DNA of 64,000 bases from Clarkia xantiana subsp. parviflora (GCA_036873135.1 JAPTYO010000007.1:15606763-15670762), one strand, 5' to 3'. Counted from the stretch's first letter, positions 12,555 through 27,934 are shown. Program-made: numbers and translations. The notes: generated from the sequence alone by a model not told the origin.

Positions 12555-14105
12555 AAAACCAAGGTCGTTTATAAATAAATAAAAAAATAAAAAATCAAAG
12601 TCTAAAGACAAAAGCCGTATACGATGGGAATGTCCACGTGGGTGTTCGAAATGGAGAAGAATTCAATTATTGTTGTTATATATATGTTGTTTATGTTCTA
12701 TTTAAAAACTCCAATCATTTGTACGTTGATGGGTATGTGATGTCTAGACTCTAGGCAATAATAGATAGAGGTTCAATGGGTCATAATAAATGTCTTCCAT
12801 TTTTCTTACTTCAATCGGTTCATATTGGACCGTATCAAGTTTTATCTATATTACATGGCTATGTCAATGAGCTTTTAACAAATTTCAATTATCCACACGT
12901 AACTTTAAGAGTCTTAATTTTTTTTTTCTCAACTATTTGAATTGTTATTTATTATTTAGTTATTGATCGATTTAATTAATTAGGGGTTCAATTTGATCTA
13001 AGCTCATAATAAGTATGTTCACCTGGTTTATGAGACAATGTTTGACATTAGCCCGGACTTGGGTGAGTCCCGAGATTCATTACCCAGTTGGTCGAGTTAG
13101 GTGCTCGCTCGGATCCAAACTCATGTTATACATTGTATCTCAAACTATTTGAACAAATTTGGCACCAGCTCTGCTCTAGCCTATACAAGCCCCCCAGATT
13201 AAGTAAATCAAGTTAGTCAAGATAAGTCACATTTCAAATAGCTGAGTCTCCAAATAATAATAATATAAAACCGAGAGTCCTAAAACCCACATGTCGATAA
13301 TTAATGCTTCTAAAATGTTGTTTTCCATATAATATATATGTTAGATAAATTTTATTTGTAAATCATCAATTGCTTTTTGTAAACTAAAATTTATTATTAT
13401 TATTATTATTCCAATTTTTTCTTTAAGTTATATTACTTATTTTATTGTTAAAAATAGAAAAAAAAATATGAATAAATTTATTAAAAAGTCATACAAACAT
13501 ATTTAAATTTAATGCCAACAATTGAAAACTATAATGAAAAGTTATATTTCTCTTAAAGGAAAACTAATCCTTATGGTTTCTTTTTAGAGTTTGTATAAAA
13601 ATTATTTTTCATTTTTAAATTAGATTTATCTAATTTTTTTATTGTTTAGAATAAAAAATAATAAAATTTAAAGAATAATTTAACAAAATATACAATTTTT
13701 AATATATGAAAAATAATTAATTGTCTACCAATAGAGTTTCCTATTATAGGAAAATAGAAGTTTTTACTAGCTACTGCATACGATAAGAATACCCCATAAA
13801 TAAAATACCAAAACACCAATTCTTTTTTAGTTCGGGCCAAAAAATGGACCTCCAAGGCTCCAACATAATAAAGCGCATCAACAAATGAGGATGGGCTTTT
13901 GAATACTTGGGGGTCCATATGTAACTTCTGAAACCTTCAAAACCCAGTGTTAAATCATTCTTTCAATTTGCATTACAAAATTGATTACAAAATTGGTTGC
14001 TTAATTGTTCAAAGCCCGATTAAAATGGGCTAGGGCTAACAGACCTACTACTCATTCCTATATTTCTGGGGCAACTTGAAAGTCTGCAGCACTAAGAAAG
14101 AAAGT
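12555..14105. other. Gene-free AT-rich stretch
   Basis: It contains (ATT)n at 13391-13411 and a GC-richer block at 13010-13200, but no coding motif, RNA gene or closed transposon ends that I can define. Confidence 0.5.
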
Positions 14106-14113
14106 AAATAACC

Positions 14114-14396
14114 TAGGGTTGCGAGTTCGTGTCGTGTCAGGTTCATATCGTGTTCTGAGAGTCAATCCAAACACGGTCCAATATAAAAAATTGACAAAAA
14201 AAACTTATAGTAAATTGAATAGAAAAATTAATATTTAACCGTTTTAGTATAAAAAATCGTGTTATATCGTGATATCAAATCATGCCGTATTACTAATATC
14301 AAACTCAAATCCGTAATTTTCATGTCGTATTCGTGTCGGCAATTTTCATGTCGTATTCGTGTCGGCCCATTGTGCCGAGCCCAAATTGCCAACCTA
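14114..14396. mobile_element. Worn hAT MITE of the CGTGTCG family, 283 bp
   Basis: Ends TAGGGTTGCGAGTT and AATTGCCAACCTA are imperfect inverted repeats with CGTGTCGTGTC words next to them. Flanks AAATAACC (14106-14113) and AAATAGCC (14397-14404) are a 7/8 target duplication. It is the same family as the element at 62686-63193. CATGTCGTATTCGTGTCGG is duplicated near the right end. Confidence 0.75.
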
Positions 14397-14404
14397 AAAT
14401 AGCC

Positions 14405-15327
14405 TTCCTTTACTTCCCCAATAGTATTCTATTCTAACTTTTCCTAAGTAACACTATTATATAAATTAATAATTAAAATAATACCGCGTGAAAAGTATAG
14501 ATAAAATTAGTAGAGTTGGACAAAAGGAAATAAAAAAAATTAGTAAGGCATTCTCCGCCTAGGATGCCTCGTGAAAACAAAAGGATAAAAAGGAAAAAAA
14601 AATAAAAAATCAGTAGAGTTGGACAAAAAACCGGTCCGGTCAAATTGGTCTGGACTTGGAGGGGTTGAATTGTTACCGTTTCTTTTTAAGTGTAAAATCA
14701 AACTGATTCGATTTCTAGGCTAATTTCAGTTCAGTTTGCGGACTGTTTTTCCTATAAAAATATATTGAACCAGCTAGCTAGCTCATAATTGAACTAGTTT
14801 GATTAAAATCAGTTCAGTTTCTCCACCAAAATAACCCACTGAACAGCAGGAAAGGAAAAAAAAAACAAAAAAAAAAAAAACAACTTGGCTAATAGTGATT
14901 CCACTCTAGTGACAAAAAAAGAATAAAAACCTAAACTGAACAGATAATCTCAAATATTAACAAAACCAAATACAAAGTTGGTTTGCTATGGATGAGAACC
15001 TTAATACAGAAGCCTTCTTCCCTGCTGCCAATGAAGGAAAAAAACAATGACCAAATCTGTGTTGTCTGTCATACATATTTACACCCAATCTCCTCTGTCT
15101 CTTCTTCCCAATAATAATACAACCAAAAGATGCAACATTTCCAACTCAGGGAATTTCCAACTAACCAAGGAGTACTGATGAAATTCCCATAGAAACTTCT
15201 GAAAACAAAACAAAAGAATACCACTTTTTTCTTGTTCGTCCCTAATTAAGGAGCTGATGACTTTACCATCCCAAACTTTGCAATTTGTTTCTTTTTTGGT
15301 CTGGCAACGCCGACTTCATCATCTGCC
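14405..15327. other. Intergenic stretch and 3' flank of CPK32
   Basis: AGTAGAGTTGGACAAAA is present at 14511 and again about 100 bp on. 14625-14850 holds a worn remnant of the ACCGGTCCGG element class without recognisable ends. The part next to 15327 probably includes the 3' UTR of the kinase gene on the minus strand. Confidence 0.4.
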
Positions 15328-18261
<2,934 letters not shown>

Positions 18262-20103
18262 TGAATCAAAGTCAGAGATCTATACGGCGACCAAAATCTT
18301 ACTACCCGTGCTCTATGATCTTGAATCCAACAGATCCGGATTGGTATGAGCTTATCGAGAATTCTGGGTAATTAAGCGAGGAAACTTAGGAGGGGAAATT
18401 TGAGATCTTTCCCGATTTTTGGCAGAGAGAGAAGCCGTGGAAGAGTATAAATACAGTAAGAGCACGAGAAATGTGTGTATGTTGATTTAGGGTTTTGAAG
18501 GGGGTACGGGAAGACAGCAAGAAGAGGAATAATAATAGTAGAGGGATTGAGCCACCATTGACGAACGGATTGGGAGGTAGAGAAGAGAAGAGAAGAGAGG
18601 TGCGAAGAAGGGTCAAAGTTCAAAAAACCCTTTTTCTCAGAGGCTTCCTTCCTTACTCCCTTTCACTGTCTTTTTTTTTTCTAGAAAACGGACAACAGAT
18701 GGATATGGCGATGGAGGGGAACTAGCTGCTCTTTTCTTCCTTTTCCCGACAGTGATAATATTTTTTATTATTTTTATATTTTACTTTTTATTTCTCAACG
18801 GATACAAATATAAGTTTGGACTATCATATGTCCTTAAAAAAAAAAAACTATCATATGCCGCAATATTTCTTACTTTTAAATAAATACAGAATTTGTCATA
18901 TTTTTAAGTGAAAAAAATAAGGTAATTGAATATCATCTACTTATTAAGCTCATAATTAAATTCTTTTTGTGAAAATCAAGTAGAGTAATTCGCTCGCTCA
19001 ACACCAAGATCCAACCAATTAGATGATGAATGAAAGGTAAACAGGTTTGTATCTTTTTTTTTTTCTTTTTTTTTTCCAGTATCTCATTAGACCCAGCATA
19101 TATTATATAGACTTTTTAACACTTTCAGTTTCAATATAAAATCAAATAAATCTTAAAAAAATTCAATGTAAATCCCTTTAACAGCTTAAGTTCGGGTTTT
19201 ATCCTTAATCTTAGAATCCTTACGAAATATAATTGTAAATACGCTTAACCTTGGGTTTTATTCACTTTCATCCTTTAGGTCACTAATTTCCGCCAACGTT
19301 ATCCTTCGTTAGTTTGGGAGATAGCTCTATTTACGAAGCAAGACTTAACCCATCCAATGGCAATAATAATAATAACAATAATAATCCACCTCCAAATGCC
19401 GATAACTATTATCAAAATTATATAATTAACTGTGATAGAATCTGAACCATTTAAATCTAAGCTGGCAATGAAAATAAAACTTTTTTTTTTTATTGGCAAA
19501 ATAATTCATTCATTATTATATATATTTCTAGAAAGACGACCTCCATAAGGGAAGGTGGTTATTGGTCAACCTAAAAAAAAGTTAAGTTATTAATATGCTC
19601 TAGAAGTCCACGTGCGTAGTTAGGACTGCTTCTATGGCTCTCGTCAGTCGCAGCCCGACGCTAGACTCTTCTTTCGGTTTTTATTATACTTGCCACTTGG
19701 GTTGGTTGGACGGTGTTGACTCTTCTGTAAGAACTCCAGGGCCTTGAGCATTAAGTTACTATCTCTCTATTAGTTTAACATATTAACTTATACCATAACC
19801 AACAACCAATGGTCTTGCCTTGAATAACACGTCAGCACACAACTGAGTCTTTTCCACATGACTCATCATCTAGAAACTTTAGTACCATTATAACTGAATT
19901 AATGATATCATCACTGAATTCCACAGCATATTCAACTTCAGTTAGCAAGTATATATAATAAACAAATACAATCTCAATTTATGTCCTCTCCTTCCTAATT
20001 TCGGGACAAAATTTATGAGAAATTTCCTATACGCAATCACGTATAATGTACTATACCCAAGTCTTGTACATCAATCTTGCACTGCTACTTCTGGAATGAA
20101 GGT
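18262..20103. other. Region upstream of CPK32 and downstream of TypA
   Basis: Both neighbouring genes read on the minus strand. 18262 to about 18620 probably holds the CPK32 leader, with purine-rich runs on the plus strand (AGAAGAGAAGAGAAG at 18581). Beyond it lies AT-rich sequence with no gene and no defined element. Confidence 0.45.
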
Positions 20104-23100
20104 TTACCTCGCCTTTCTTGCCATCTTTGGGTTTTTGCACATCCTGATGCTCGCCGGAGTGACCTCCACCAATTCATCTTCCTGGATGTACTCAATGCAG
20201 TCATCTAAACTGTAATCTATCGCTGTGTCAAGAACCACTGCAGAAATATGAAAGTATCCGTAAGTTAATTCAGCAGCTTCTGATTATGCATAATGCCATA
20301 TAGAAAATTCAAACTCTATTTGGCATGATGAATAAATGTATTTCTTTCTTTTTTTCTAGCCATGTCCCATGATCAGTGATGAGCAATGGTTAGTTAAATC
20401 CATGCCTGTTGTTTCTTTGTTTGAACGGACATTAGTTGCAGCCTTTTTCTTGCAGACATTCAAGGATAAATCTCCAGGCCGCTGATGGATACCAACTATT
20501 TGGCCTTTATAGACATCTACTCCAGGTGATATAAACAACTGCCCCCTATCTTGACAACTTTGCAACGCATATGAGGTGCTTGTACCACCCTCAAAGGCGA
20601 CCTGAAAATCATCATTAAATTACGTGATGAAATAATAATTAATAGAGGTCTCAAGTTGGTACGTACAAGTGAACCCAGATCACGGGTACTGATATCACCA
20701 GCCCAAGGTCCATAGCTGTCGAATATTGTGTTAAGGATAGCTGTGCCCCGAGAAGCAGTTAATATTGCATTACGCAACCCAAGGAGACCACGTGTTGGTA
20801 TCTTGTACTTCAGGAATGTTGTTCCTTCCGACCTGAGGAAACAAGAGATGAGAATTTTGCTTTGACCTGAAACTGAAAGCAAGATCTGATTATCTAAGAA
20901 AAAAGGCTTTATACTTACCCACCCTGCATATCGAACATCAGTCCGCGTCTTTGACCTAGAAGTTCAACCACAGAACCCATGTGTTCTTCCGGCACCTCCA
21001 CAGTCGCAATCTGATAACATTTGTGTTTAGAAGAGTGCTCAGGGCAATGTCATTCAGAAATAACATTCAAACTGCTATTACGTGCATTTTGATGCTTATA
21101 GTGCAGACTCAGAGCCCCACTAAGCATATGGCATTTAATCATCAGACTGATAACTTCAGCAGAATTTGACCTTTTCCTTGGTTTTTATTTTCTTTCATTA
21201 TTTTCTACTCCATGTTATTATAGAACTACATACAAACAAATTACACACAAAAAGTACCTCGAATGGCTCGAATAGCTTATCATCCACCCTCTTGCTGATA
21301 ACTTTAGGAGGGCCCACCATGAATTCATATCCTTCTCTTCTCCTGAAACAATAGAATGAGCAGACTATGAAACACAAGAGAGTAGCCAGTTAATGAGAGA
21401 GAGAGAGTAGCCAGTTAATGAGAGAGAGAGAGTAGCCAGCTAATGAGAGCTGGGGCTGGGTTGGTAGAAAAGCTAGTATTTACATATTCTCTATCAGTAT
21501 AGTGATATGCAGAGTTCCACGCCCACTGACAATGAATGTATCAGCTGTTTCACCATCTTCAACTTTCATGGCCAGATTGCGTTCAAGTTCACGAGAAAGT
21601 CGATCACGTAAGTTGCGACTAGTAACATATTTTCCCTGAAAAGAACAGTTTCACAGAGGGGCCAGTTTAGAACAAGATATTACCAAATTCAGCATCATGC
21701 AAACAAATAGGAGCTTCCTAATGTAAAGAACTAAAGTCTAAAAGTTGGAACTCATACCTCGCGGCCAACAAAAGGGGAAGTGTTTATGGAGAATGACATT
21801 TTCACTGTTGGTTCTTCAACTTTAATTGCAGGTAATGGTTTCCCATGCACTTTATCAGCAATAGTCTCTCCAATCTGAAATCAAAGTAGTGATTAATATG
21901 CACAGTAAGATATATATTTTCACTGGTACACAAGAGTTACATACCTGGATGTCATCAATACCACAGACAGCACAAATATCACCAGCTTCTACACTATCCA
22001 CAGAAGTTCTAAAAAATTTCTCAAACACAAAGAGTTCACTAACTCTTGCAAATCGGCAAGAATCTTCTGAGGTGCACACCTGGAATCAGATCAGTGAATA
22101 CTTCAAAACAAAATGTAACAGCCATTCATCTATCAAAGAAAAAATATCTTGTACACACAAGTCCCGGAATATAGACTAAACATTACAAGCAGCCAATACC
22201 CCAGCTTCCAAGCCGTGGTTAAGTAAGCAACTTTTGTACAATTATAATGATAAGAGAAGCAAAGAATCTTCAAAAATGCAACCACAGGTTTAACTTGACT
22301 TACCCTCACATCCATCCCTTTCCTCAAAGTCCCGGCATGCAAGCGCCCAATAGCTATGCGACCTTTGTGTTCATCATACTCTAGATTTGTGGCCTAAATG
22401 AAAGAGACTGCGTGTCATACAAATAACCACAAAAGCCGCAAGAAAATCTTGACCCATATAAAAGAAAGAAAAAAGTTTCCAACTTCTGGATATTGAACAT
22501 CTATACTTATCAACACTCTCAATCTGGACTCATGTGGGTAGAACAAAGCAATATGCATGCTTTAATTCTTGTTAGTAAAATGTAAATTACCACTAGTGTT
22601 GGCATAAAGCTCATGTAAGCAATTAAATAAATATTTTATCGGAATTAGTAAAGGAAGAAACACTAACAAGCATCTGAAGGGCACCATCTTTCTCAATTTT
22701 AGGTCCAGGTATACATCTGATGATAGATTCAAAAAGGGGCCCAAGGTCATCTCCCAACTTATCAGGAGAAAGTCCAGCCTGCCCTTTGATGCCACTAGCA
22801 TATATCACTTGGAAATCACACTGCAGGAATAAAGCTCGGATAAGTTGACATTAAATGATTAACTGGCATGCTCTGGTACTTAATGGAGAAAACAATAGGG
22901 ATCTCAATTTGGAACAGAATATCTAAGTTTTTCCTGTTTAATCAGTTATCAACCTGGAATACACAAAACAGAAGTTCTGTTACCATATGTTTATTTATGC
23001 CTAATACATCCATAATGATATAACTTCCAGGTGGGAGCATGATTGAGCATAAAACTTCCAGGTGGGAGCATGATTGAGCATAAAACGAAAGGGAAAAAAA

Positions 23101-24931
23101 TCCTAATACTTACACATATGGAAACAATAATTTACCTGTTCATCTGTGGCATTTAATTCAATGAAAAGTTCAAAGGTTGAGTTCACAACAAACTCTGGAC
23201 GTGCAGACGGTCTATCAACCTTGTTAACAACAACAACAACAGCATGACCAAATTCCAGAGCCTTCTTTAAGACGAATCTTGTCTGTGGCATTGGACCTTC
23301 TACTGAATCTACCTACAGCAAAGAGAGTAACTAGAATTAAAAGATGGAAAGAAAAAGACATGAGAGAGAGACAGAGAGAGCAGTAACATCATAGACTGGT
23401 TGAACTGGTTTAAATTTCACCACTTCTATTAATGAAAGACTAATTGGTCAGTAAATATGAACCTTTCCAGAGGTTTAACTAGCAAACATACTTAAAAAGA
23501 TGATCAGTTGAAGAAAGAAGATATAGTATATGCATAAAACCTAGACAAAAAGAAGGAAGAAGTAGTAAATAGAAATCATACAAAACCAAAATATAAAAAC
23601 AATCAATTGAAGAATTAAAATACACATAAGATCTAGATGCACGATTTGTTTTCCCGAGTTGTACTAATCCTATTCAGTAGATGATATATATAGTAGTTAG
23701 TGTAAACTGTAAATGTCCTTTCTACTTTTTTCTTTCTCGAAGGAGGTAGAGGTGGAGAGGTAAAAGTAACTTAATATATTATTGGATCATGACTGAAATA
23801 TAAATTTTGAGTTCTATCCTTCAATTGTCAAAATCTAAAAGTTGCTGAAATCTTGAACCTGGTATTATTTTAGCTGATGTGTGTCCAATTTAAAACAAGA
23901 CTTACTACAGTCGAATTATCCAGCCATACAAGACAGGGGAAAAATGAATACCACAAGTAGAACTCCTTCGACCATATTAAGGATGCGCTCCACTTCACCT
24001 CCAAAGTCTGAGTGTCCTGGAGTATCTATTATATTAATTTTAGTCTCCTTATAGTTAATGGAAGTGTTCTTGCTTAGGATTGTAATTCCCCTTTCACGCT
24101 CCAGATCATTTGAATCCATGATCCTCACTTGGACAGATTGATTATCACGAAAAACCTGCAATGCAAAAGAAATGAAATGTTTACACTATTTCAGCATGGC
24201 AGGAAACTTTGATAGTCAATTACAGGTGGGTAAAATCAAAGCATGATTTGCGACTTCCAAGTTCCAATAGTAACTTGTAAGTGAGAAATGCTTCCACTCC
24301 CCAGCTTTACTCTCAAGTCTCAACTAATCATCACCCAAAATCAAACAGGACATGACAATCATGCAAATTGAGTTGATCAGAGGGGGTTTACCTTGGCTTG
24401 CTTCAACATTGAATCCACCAAAGTTGTCTTCCCGTGGTCAACATGAGCAACAATAGCTATATTCCTAACGTCGCCTCTCCGCATAAGCCCGCTCTTTGTC
24501 TCTGTGGAGAAAACCAAATTGTTCAGTCTAGCAAATTTCCAAACTCTGGCAATTCCATCCATCTGCTATCCATCAATTTGAGTTCATGATAGAGAGCAAC
24601 GATACGCATGATGGACGAAAATGAAGATTCCGCTAACGATTACCACAACAAATTCAGAGGGCCTCAATGAAACTAAGCCTGAGCAAATAGAAGATAAAAT
24701 ACCGGTGATAGAGTCCGTGGCCTGAGTGGCGGAGCATTTGATCGGTCCGGCTCTGGAGCGATGCAGGTGCTTGAGGTTGGCTTTGACGGATAGCGATGAA
24801 GACAAGGTGCGGCCTAAGAACTGCTTAGCAAGAAACGGAGGGGAGCTGGTCCTGGTCCTTGCAGAGGAGTAATTGGCGTTAGGGCACCGTAGAGAAGGTG
24901 AGGAGTTCTGGAAGCTCATCGTCATCTCCAT
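20104..24931 (-). CDS. SVR3: Chloroplast TypA/BipA-type translational GTPase (SVR3-like), 14 exons
   Basis: Exons, in transcript order: 24931-24703, 24501-24392, 24155-23952, 23312-23136, 22820-22668, 22393-22304, 22079-21945, 21874-21758, 21635-21484, 21342-21258, 21010-20919, 20832-20667, 20601-20406, 20237-20104. They total 2040 nt, 679 aa, close to the size of the Arabidopsis protein. Residues 1 to about 70 are Ser/Arg/Lys rich with few acids, a chloroplast transit peptide. G motifs follow: AHVDHGKTT (95-103), DTPGH (157-161) and NKVD (211-214), then the elongation-factor domains and the BipA C-terminal domain ending [10 protein letters not shown]. The protein belongs to the EF-G-like family that binds ribosomes; in plants it acts in plastid translation and chilling tolerance. 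The last intron needs a GC donor. At the exon 11/12 join the protein reads MQGGSEG, one residue shorter than the MQGVGSEG I recall for Arabidopsis. ATG at 24931 is the first that gives a plastid signal. Confidence 0.96.
20238..20405 (-). other. Non-canonical GC-AG intron (last intron of TypA/SVR3)
   Basis: On the minus strand the exon ends ...AACAACAG and is followed directly by GCATGG; no GT occurs nearby that keeps the reading frame. The acceptor is TTCTGCAG before TGGTTCTTGAC. Using the GC donor gives [19 protein letters not shown], which matches the family consensus. Without splicing the frame ends within about 15 codons in an unrelated tail. The intron is 168 nt. Confidence 0.9.
21377..21450. 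repeat. Three tandem copies of a unit of about 27 bp inside a TypA intron
   Basis: The unit contains GAGAGTAGCCAGTTAATGAG and is repeated three times, the third copy with CCAGCTAATG. It lies in the intron between the exons at 21484-21635 and 21258-21342. The GA dinucleotide run between copies suggests slippage. Confidence 0.85.
23023..23085. repeat. Perfect tandem duplication of about 31 bp in a TypA intron
   Basis: AACTTCCAGGTGGGAGCATG plus the following GATTGAGCATAA is present twice head to tail, apparently without a mismatch, which points to a recent duplication. It lies in the intron between the exons at 23136-23312 and 22668-22820. Confidence 0.85.
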
Positions 24932-25194
24932 TGCTCACACTCTACTACTCAGAATGCAGCAGAGGGAGAGGAAGAGGGAGAGTGAATGGATTTGGCAAGT
25001 GAGGCTGTTATTGGTAGTGCCGCGAAGACGGTCCAATTTTGTCCACGATGTCCTTTGGTCTCAAGCTCCAGCTGACGTGGATGGGTAGCTTACGTGGCGA
25101 TGATCTACGGGCGCTTTTTTCAGTTTTTTTTATGTGGATAGACAGAGGCCATGATTAATTATCACAGGATGGATAGCCACCAAAGTAATAGGGT

Positions 25195-25355
25195 TCAAAC
25201 TAAAATCTGGTTGGTCCGAAAAATCGAACCGATTTGAATCGAAAAATTCTAAATATTGTGTTTGATTTTTGGTCGGATTTTTTTACTTCGATTTTTCGAT
25301 TCGATTCGTATTTAGAGTTTTGAGGACCGTGCGACCGAACCGACCATTATGCTAA
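25195..25355. mobile_element. Fragment of the TAGGGTGAAA hAT MITE family, inverted
   Basis: GAGGACCGTGCGACCGAACCG and ACCATTATGCTAAC correspond, on the other strand, to the block at 1317-1345 of the element at 927-1506. The true ends are missing, so this is a deleted copy. Confidence 0.6.
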
Positions 25356-25420
25356 CAATTTCTCATTATCACAATTATAATAGGTAGGGTCATAAGAGGT
25401 TCAATAGGTAGGGTCATAAG

Positions 25421-25986
25421 TAGGGGTGGGCACTGAACCGGTTCAGGCCGAACCGGTTCCGGACCGGACCGGAACTGTTTTAAACGGTCCGGTCCAGTAA
25501 TAACTAGGGTTTTTTGGCTTAGGTTGGTCTAAAAAAAACTGGACTGGTTTGAACCGGTCCAGAACCGGTCCTCGATCCAGAACCGGTTTTGGACTGTTTT
25601 TTAAAAAAACAAGTCATGGACCGGTTTTATATGTCGGACCGGTTTTATCAATAAAAATCGGTCCAAAACCAGTCAAAACCAGTCAAAAACCGGTCAAAAC
25701 CGGTCAAAACCGGTCAAAAACCGGTCAAAACCGGTCAAAAACCGTTTTTTTTTTAAATAAAAATAGTCTCGGTCAAAACGTTTTTTTTTTACTAAAAAGC
25801 GGTTCAAAACCGGTCCGGTCCGGACTGGTTTATTGGACTGGTTGGTATACCCCTTGGACTGGTTCCAATTTAGGGGTTACAAACCAGTCCAATTTGGACC
25901 GGTCCACTCCGGACCGGTTCCAAACGGTCCGGTTCCAGACCAGTTCCGAACCAGTCCGGCCGGACCGGTTTTTATGCCCAAGCCTA
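25421..25986. mobile_element. hAT-type MITE built of ACCGGT words, 566 bp, TSD GTCATAAG
   Basis: The left end TAGGGGTGGGCACTGAACCGG-like and right end CCGGTTTTTATGCCCAAGCCTA-like are inverted repeats. A perfect 8-bp duplication GTCATAAG flanks them (25413-25420, 25987-25994). The inside is almost wholly ACCGGTCC words on both strands, so the 166-aa ORF here is an artefact of composition. Confidence 0.9.
25670..25745. repeat. Tandem CCGGTCAAAA minisatellite inside the hAT MITE
   Basis: About seven head-to-tail copies of a 10-11 bp unit AACCGGTCAAA(A), the first ones reading CCAGTCAAAA. Unit length alternates between 10 and 11 bp. Confidence 0.85.
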
Positions 25987-26112
25987 GTCATAAGAGGTTC
26001 AACGAAAATAGAGCAAACACGGCCCTTTAATTTTAGGCCCATAAAATAGACCATAGTTTCGAAAATACAGAATTTTTCTTCAGAAAAATATATTCCTCTT
26101 CATAAAATTTAT

Positions 26113-26626
26113 GGTTAATAACTAAAAAACTGTCAAATGTTTATCCTATATTAAAATTAGGTGTTTAAAGTTTTAAATGTTAAAATGGATTGTCCCAAGT
26201 TTCATTTTTGTTGAAATTTGGTATCTCTGCGCGTCTTTTCATCTTCATTCAATCATTTTCATCAACTCACTCGTCCACTCATAATCCATCGCTCTTTACT
26301 TTTCACAAAATCGTCAAATTTCACCCAAAAATTGACATTAAAAAAAAAGTTTCAGAAAAGTGGCGTGAACCTATTTTCTAAGGACAATATAGCGAGATTT
26401 ACTTATGCGGATGTGGTCAACTTCTTAGGTGATGGTCCCGGCAAGATGATGAGAAGGGAGTGTGTGAGAGACGTTTTCGTCTGAATTGACTTCTTTAAAG
26501 TAATCACAGCGAGACACCACATTTTAACAAATTTGAAACCTTGGACACTACAGTTTAACATTTAAAATTGCAGATACCTAATTTTAACATAGGGTAAATC
26601 TTAAACCGTTTTTTAGTTATTAAACC
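26113..26626. mobile_element. Mutator-like non-autonomous element, 514 bp, TSD TAAAATTTAT
   Basis: Inverted arms of about 105 bp start GGTTAATAACTAAAAAAC on the left and GGTTTAATAACTAAAAAAC on the complement of the right, and share TTAAAATTAGGT and TTTTAAATGTTAAA. TAAAATTTAT flanks both sides (26103-26112, 26627-26636); 9-10 bp duplications and long arms fit Mutator. The centre, 26220-26480, is not AT-rich filler and could be captured host sequence. Confidence 0.75.
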
Positions 26627-27289
26627 TAAAATTTATTATTACTATAGTTTTGTCATTTTTACTATTGCAGGTCAAAAATACTTTTATGCATACCATTTAC
26701 TACTTACCACCACTTTTACGATGTATTATACTATTGGCAGTAAAAGTATATTTTAGTCATATCTTCTCTAATCTTTGCACCGGGGCTGAAGGACAGTACA
26801 ATCACGACACATCGAACACCACCTGTCTCGCCAGAGGAATTCCAAACGCGATGACCGCGATATCAAGAAATGCTATTATTTATGCTAACTGAATTGCTAT
26901 TTCATCCATAAAGAGGATGTAATATGACAATCGAGTTTCCAAACTTGATCCTCTTTTATATATTTCTTCAATTGCTAGTGACAGAGACCATTCTCCTATA
27001 GAAAAATGAGAATTGTATTATTGATCTTATTTAGGGTTGAATACATGTGCCTACATATATATATAGATACAAGACTATATCTATAGCAATATAATAAGAA
27101 ACATAATCTGATAATATACCAATAATATATCTATTTCTAATCTAGACATATTTATCTAAATATAATAAGATATATTTATCTATAATATATCTTATTCTCT
27201 TATACGCCCCCGCAAGACGGACGTTCTGACAAGAATGCCGATCTTGATACGAAGAATATTAATAAATGCCCCAATAGTCCAGTCTTCAT

Positions 27290-27440
27290 CGGAGGATGCC
27301 CGAAGAGGTCCAATCGGCAACGACGGAAGCCCGGAGATGTCCAGTCGGCACGGCGGTAGCCCGGAAATATCCATCCAGTCGGCACAGCGGTAGCCCGGAG
27401 GTCCAGTCGGCAATGGCGGAGACCCGGAGAAGTCCAGTCG
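27290..27440. repeat. Degenerate CCCGGA-TCCAGTCGG tandem array inside the TRIM
   Basis: Units containing GTCCAGTCGGCA and GGTAGCCCGGA recur five or six times at spacings of 24-33 bp between the LTRs. The overlapping ORFs of 98, 89 and 62 aa are translations of this array, not genes. Confidence 0.7.
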
Positions 27441-27921
27441 GTCAGGATGCTGCTGGTCACGATGTTCACGTTGGTGAACGATAAGCAAACGACGGAGGTG
27501 AATTTGCTAGTTGGAGCAACCTCTTAATTCCAACAAAAAGGCAGCAAGTCTCAATCAGAAAGTTTGAAGCTAGTCACGGAGCCACGGAAGAGTCCTCAGG
27601 TGTAGCGATCAGATACTTTCGCTCGTTGGAGCTAGTAGGATCGAGGATGCTGGTAGATAGAAATACCGCCATGAGCATGGGCCGATAAAAAAAAATTACG
27701 CTCGTTGGAGCGGGTACCAAAAGATCGGTGCAGAAATCGTCGATACGGAAGCAGGGATTTATTGTCTTATTATCTTAAAAAAAAAAAAAAAAAAACTGAA
27801 ATTAGAATTGGCCAGGGGGCGGCCGGCATGACATCTTCATAGCTGACGGCTGTGCCGACCGCCCCTGAACAACGGCGATGGTGGGCGACGACTTGTAAGT
27901 TGTACTCGTTGGAGTTAGAAA

Positions 27922-27934
27922 GGCTTTGATACCA
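27922..27934 (-). promoter_or_regulatory. Primer-binding site of the TRIM
   Basis: Minus-strand TGGTATCAAAGCC abuts the LTR end and differs at one place from the usual plant TGGTATCAGAGC pairing with initiator tRNA-Met. It fixes the element's direction. Confidence 0.8.

Noticed and set aside
25549..26049. 166-aa ORF, the longest in the transposon-rich DNA at 25 kb
   Set aside because: It is a translation of the ACCGGTCC repeats and of the CCGGTCAAAA array, runs past the element border and has overlapping ORFs on both strands.
27192..27488. Overlapping ORFs of 98, 89 and 62 aa
   Set aside because: All are readings of the tandem array between the TRIM LTRs.
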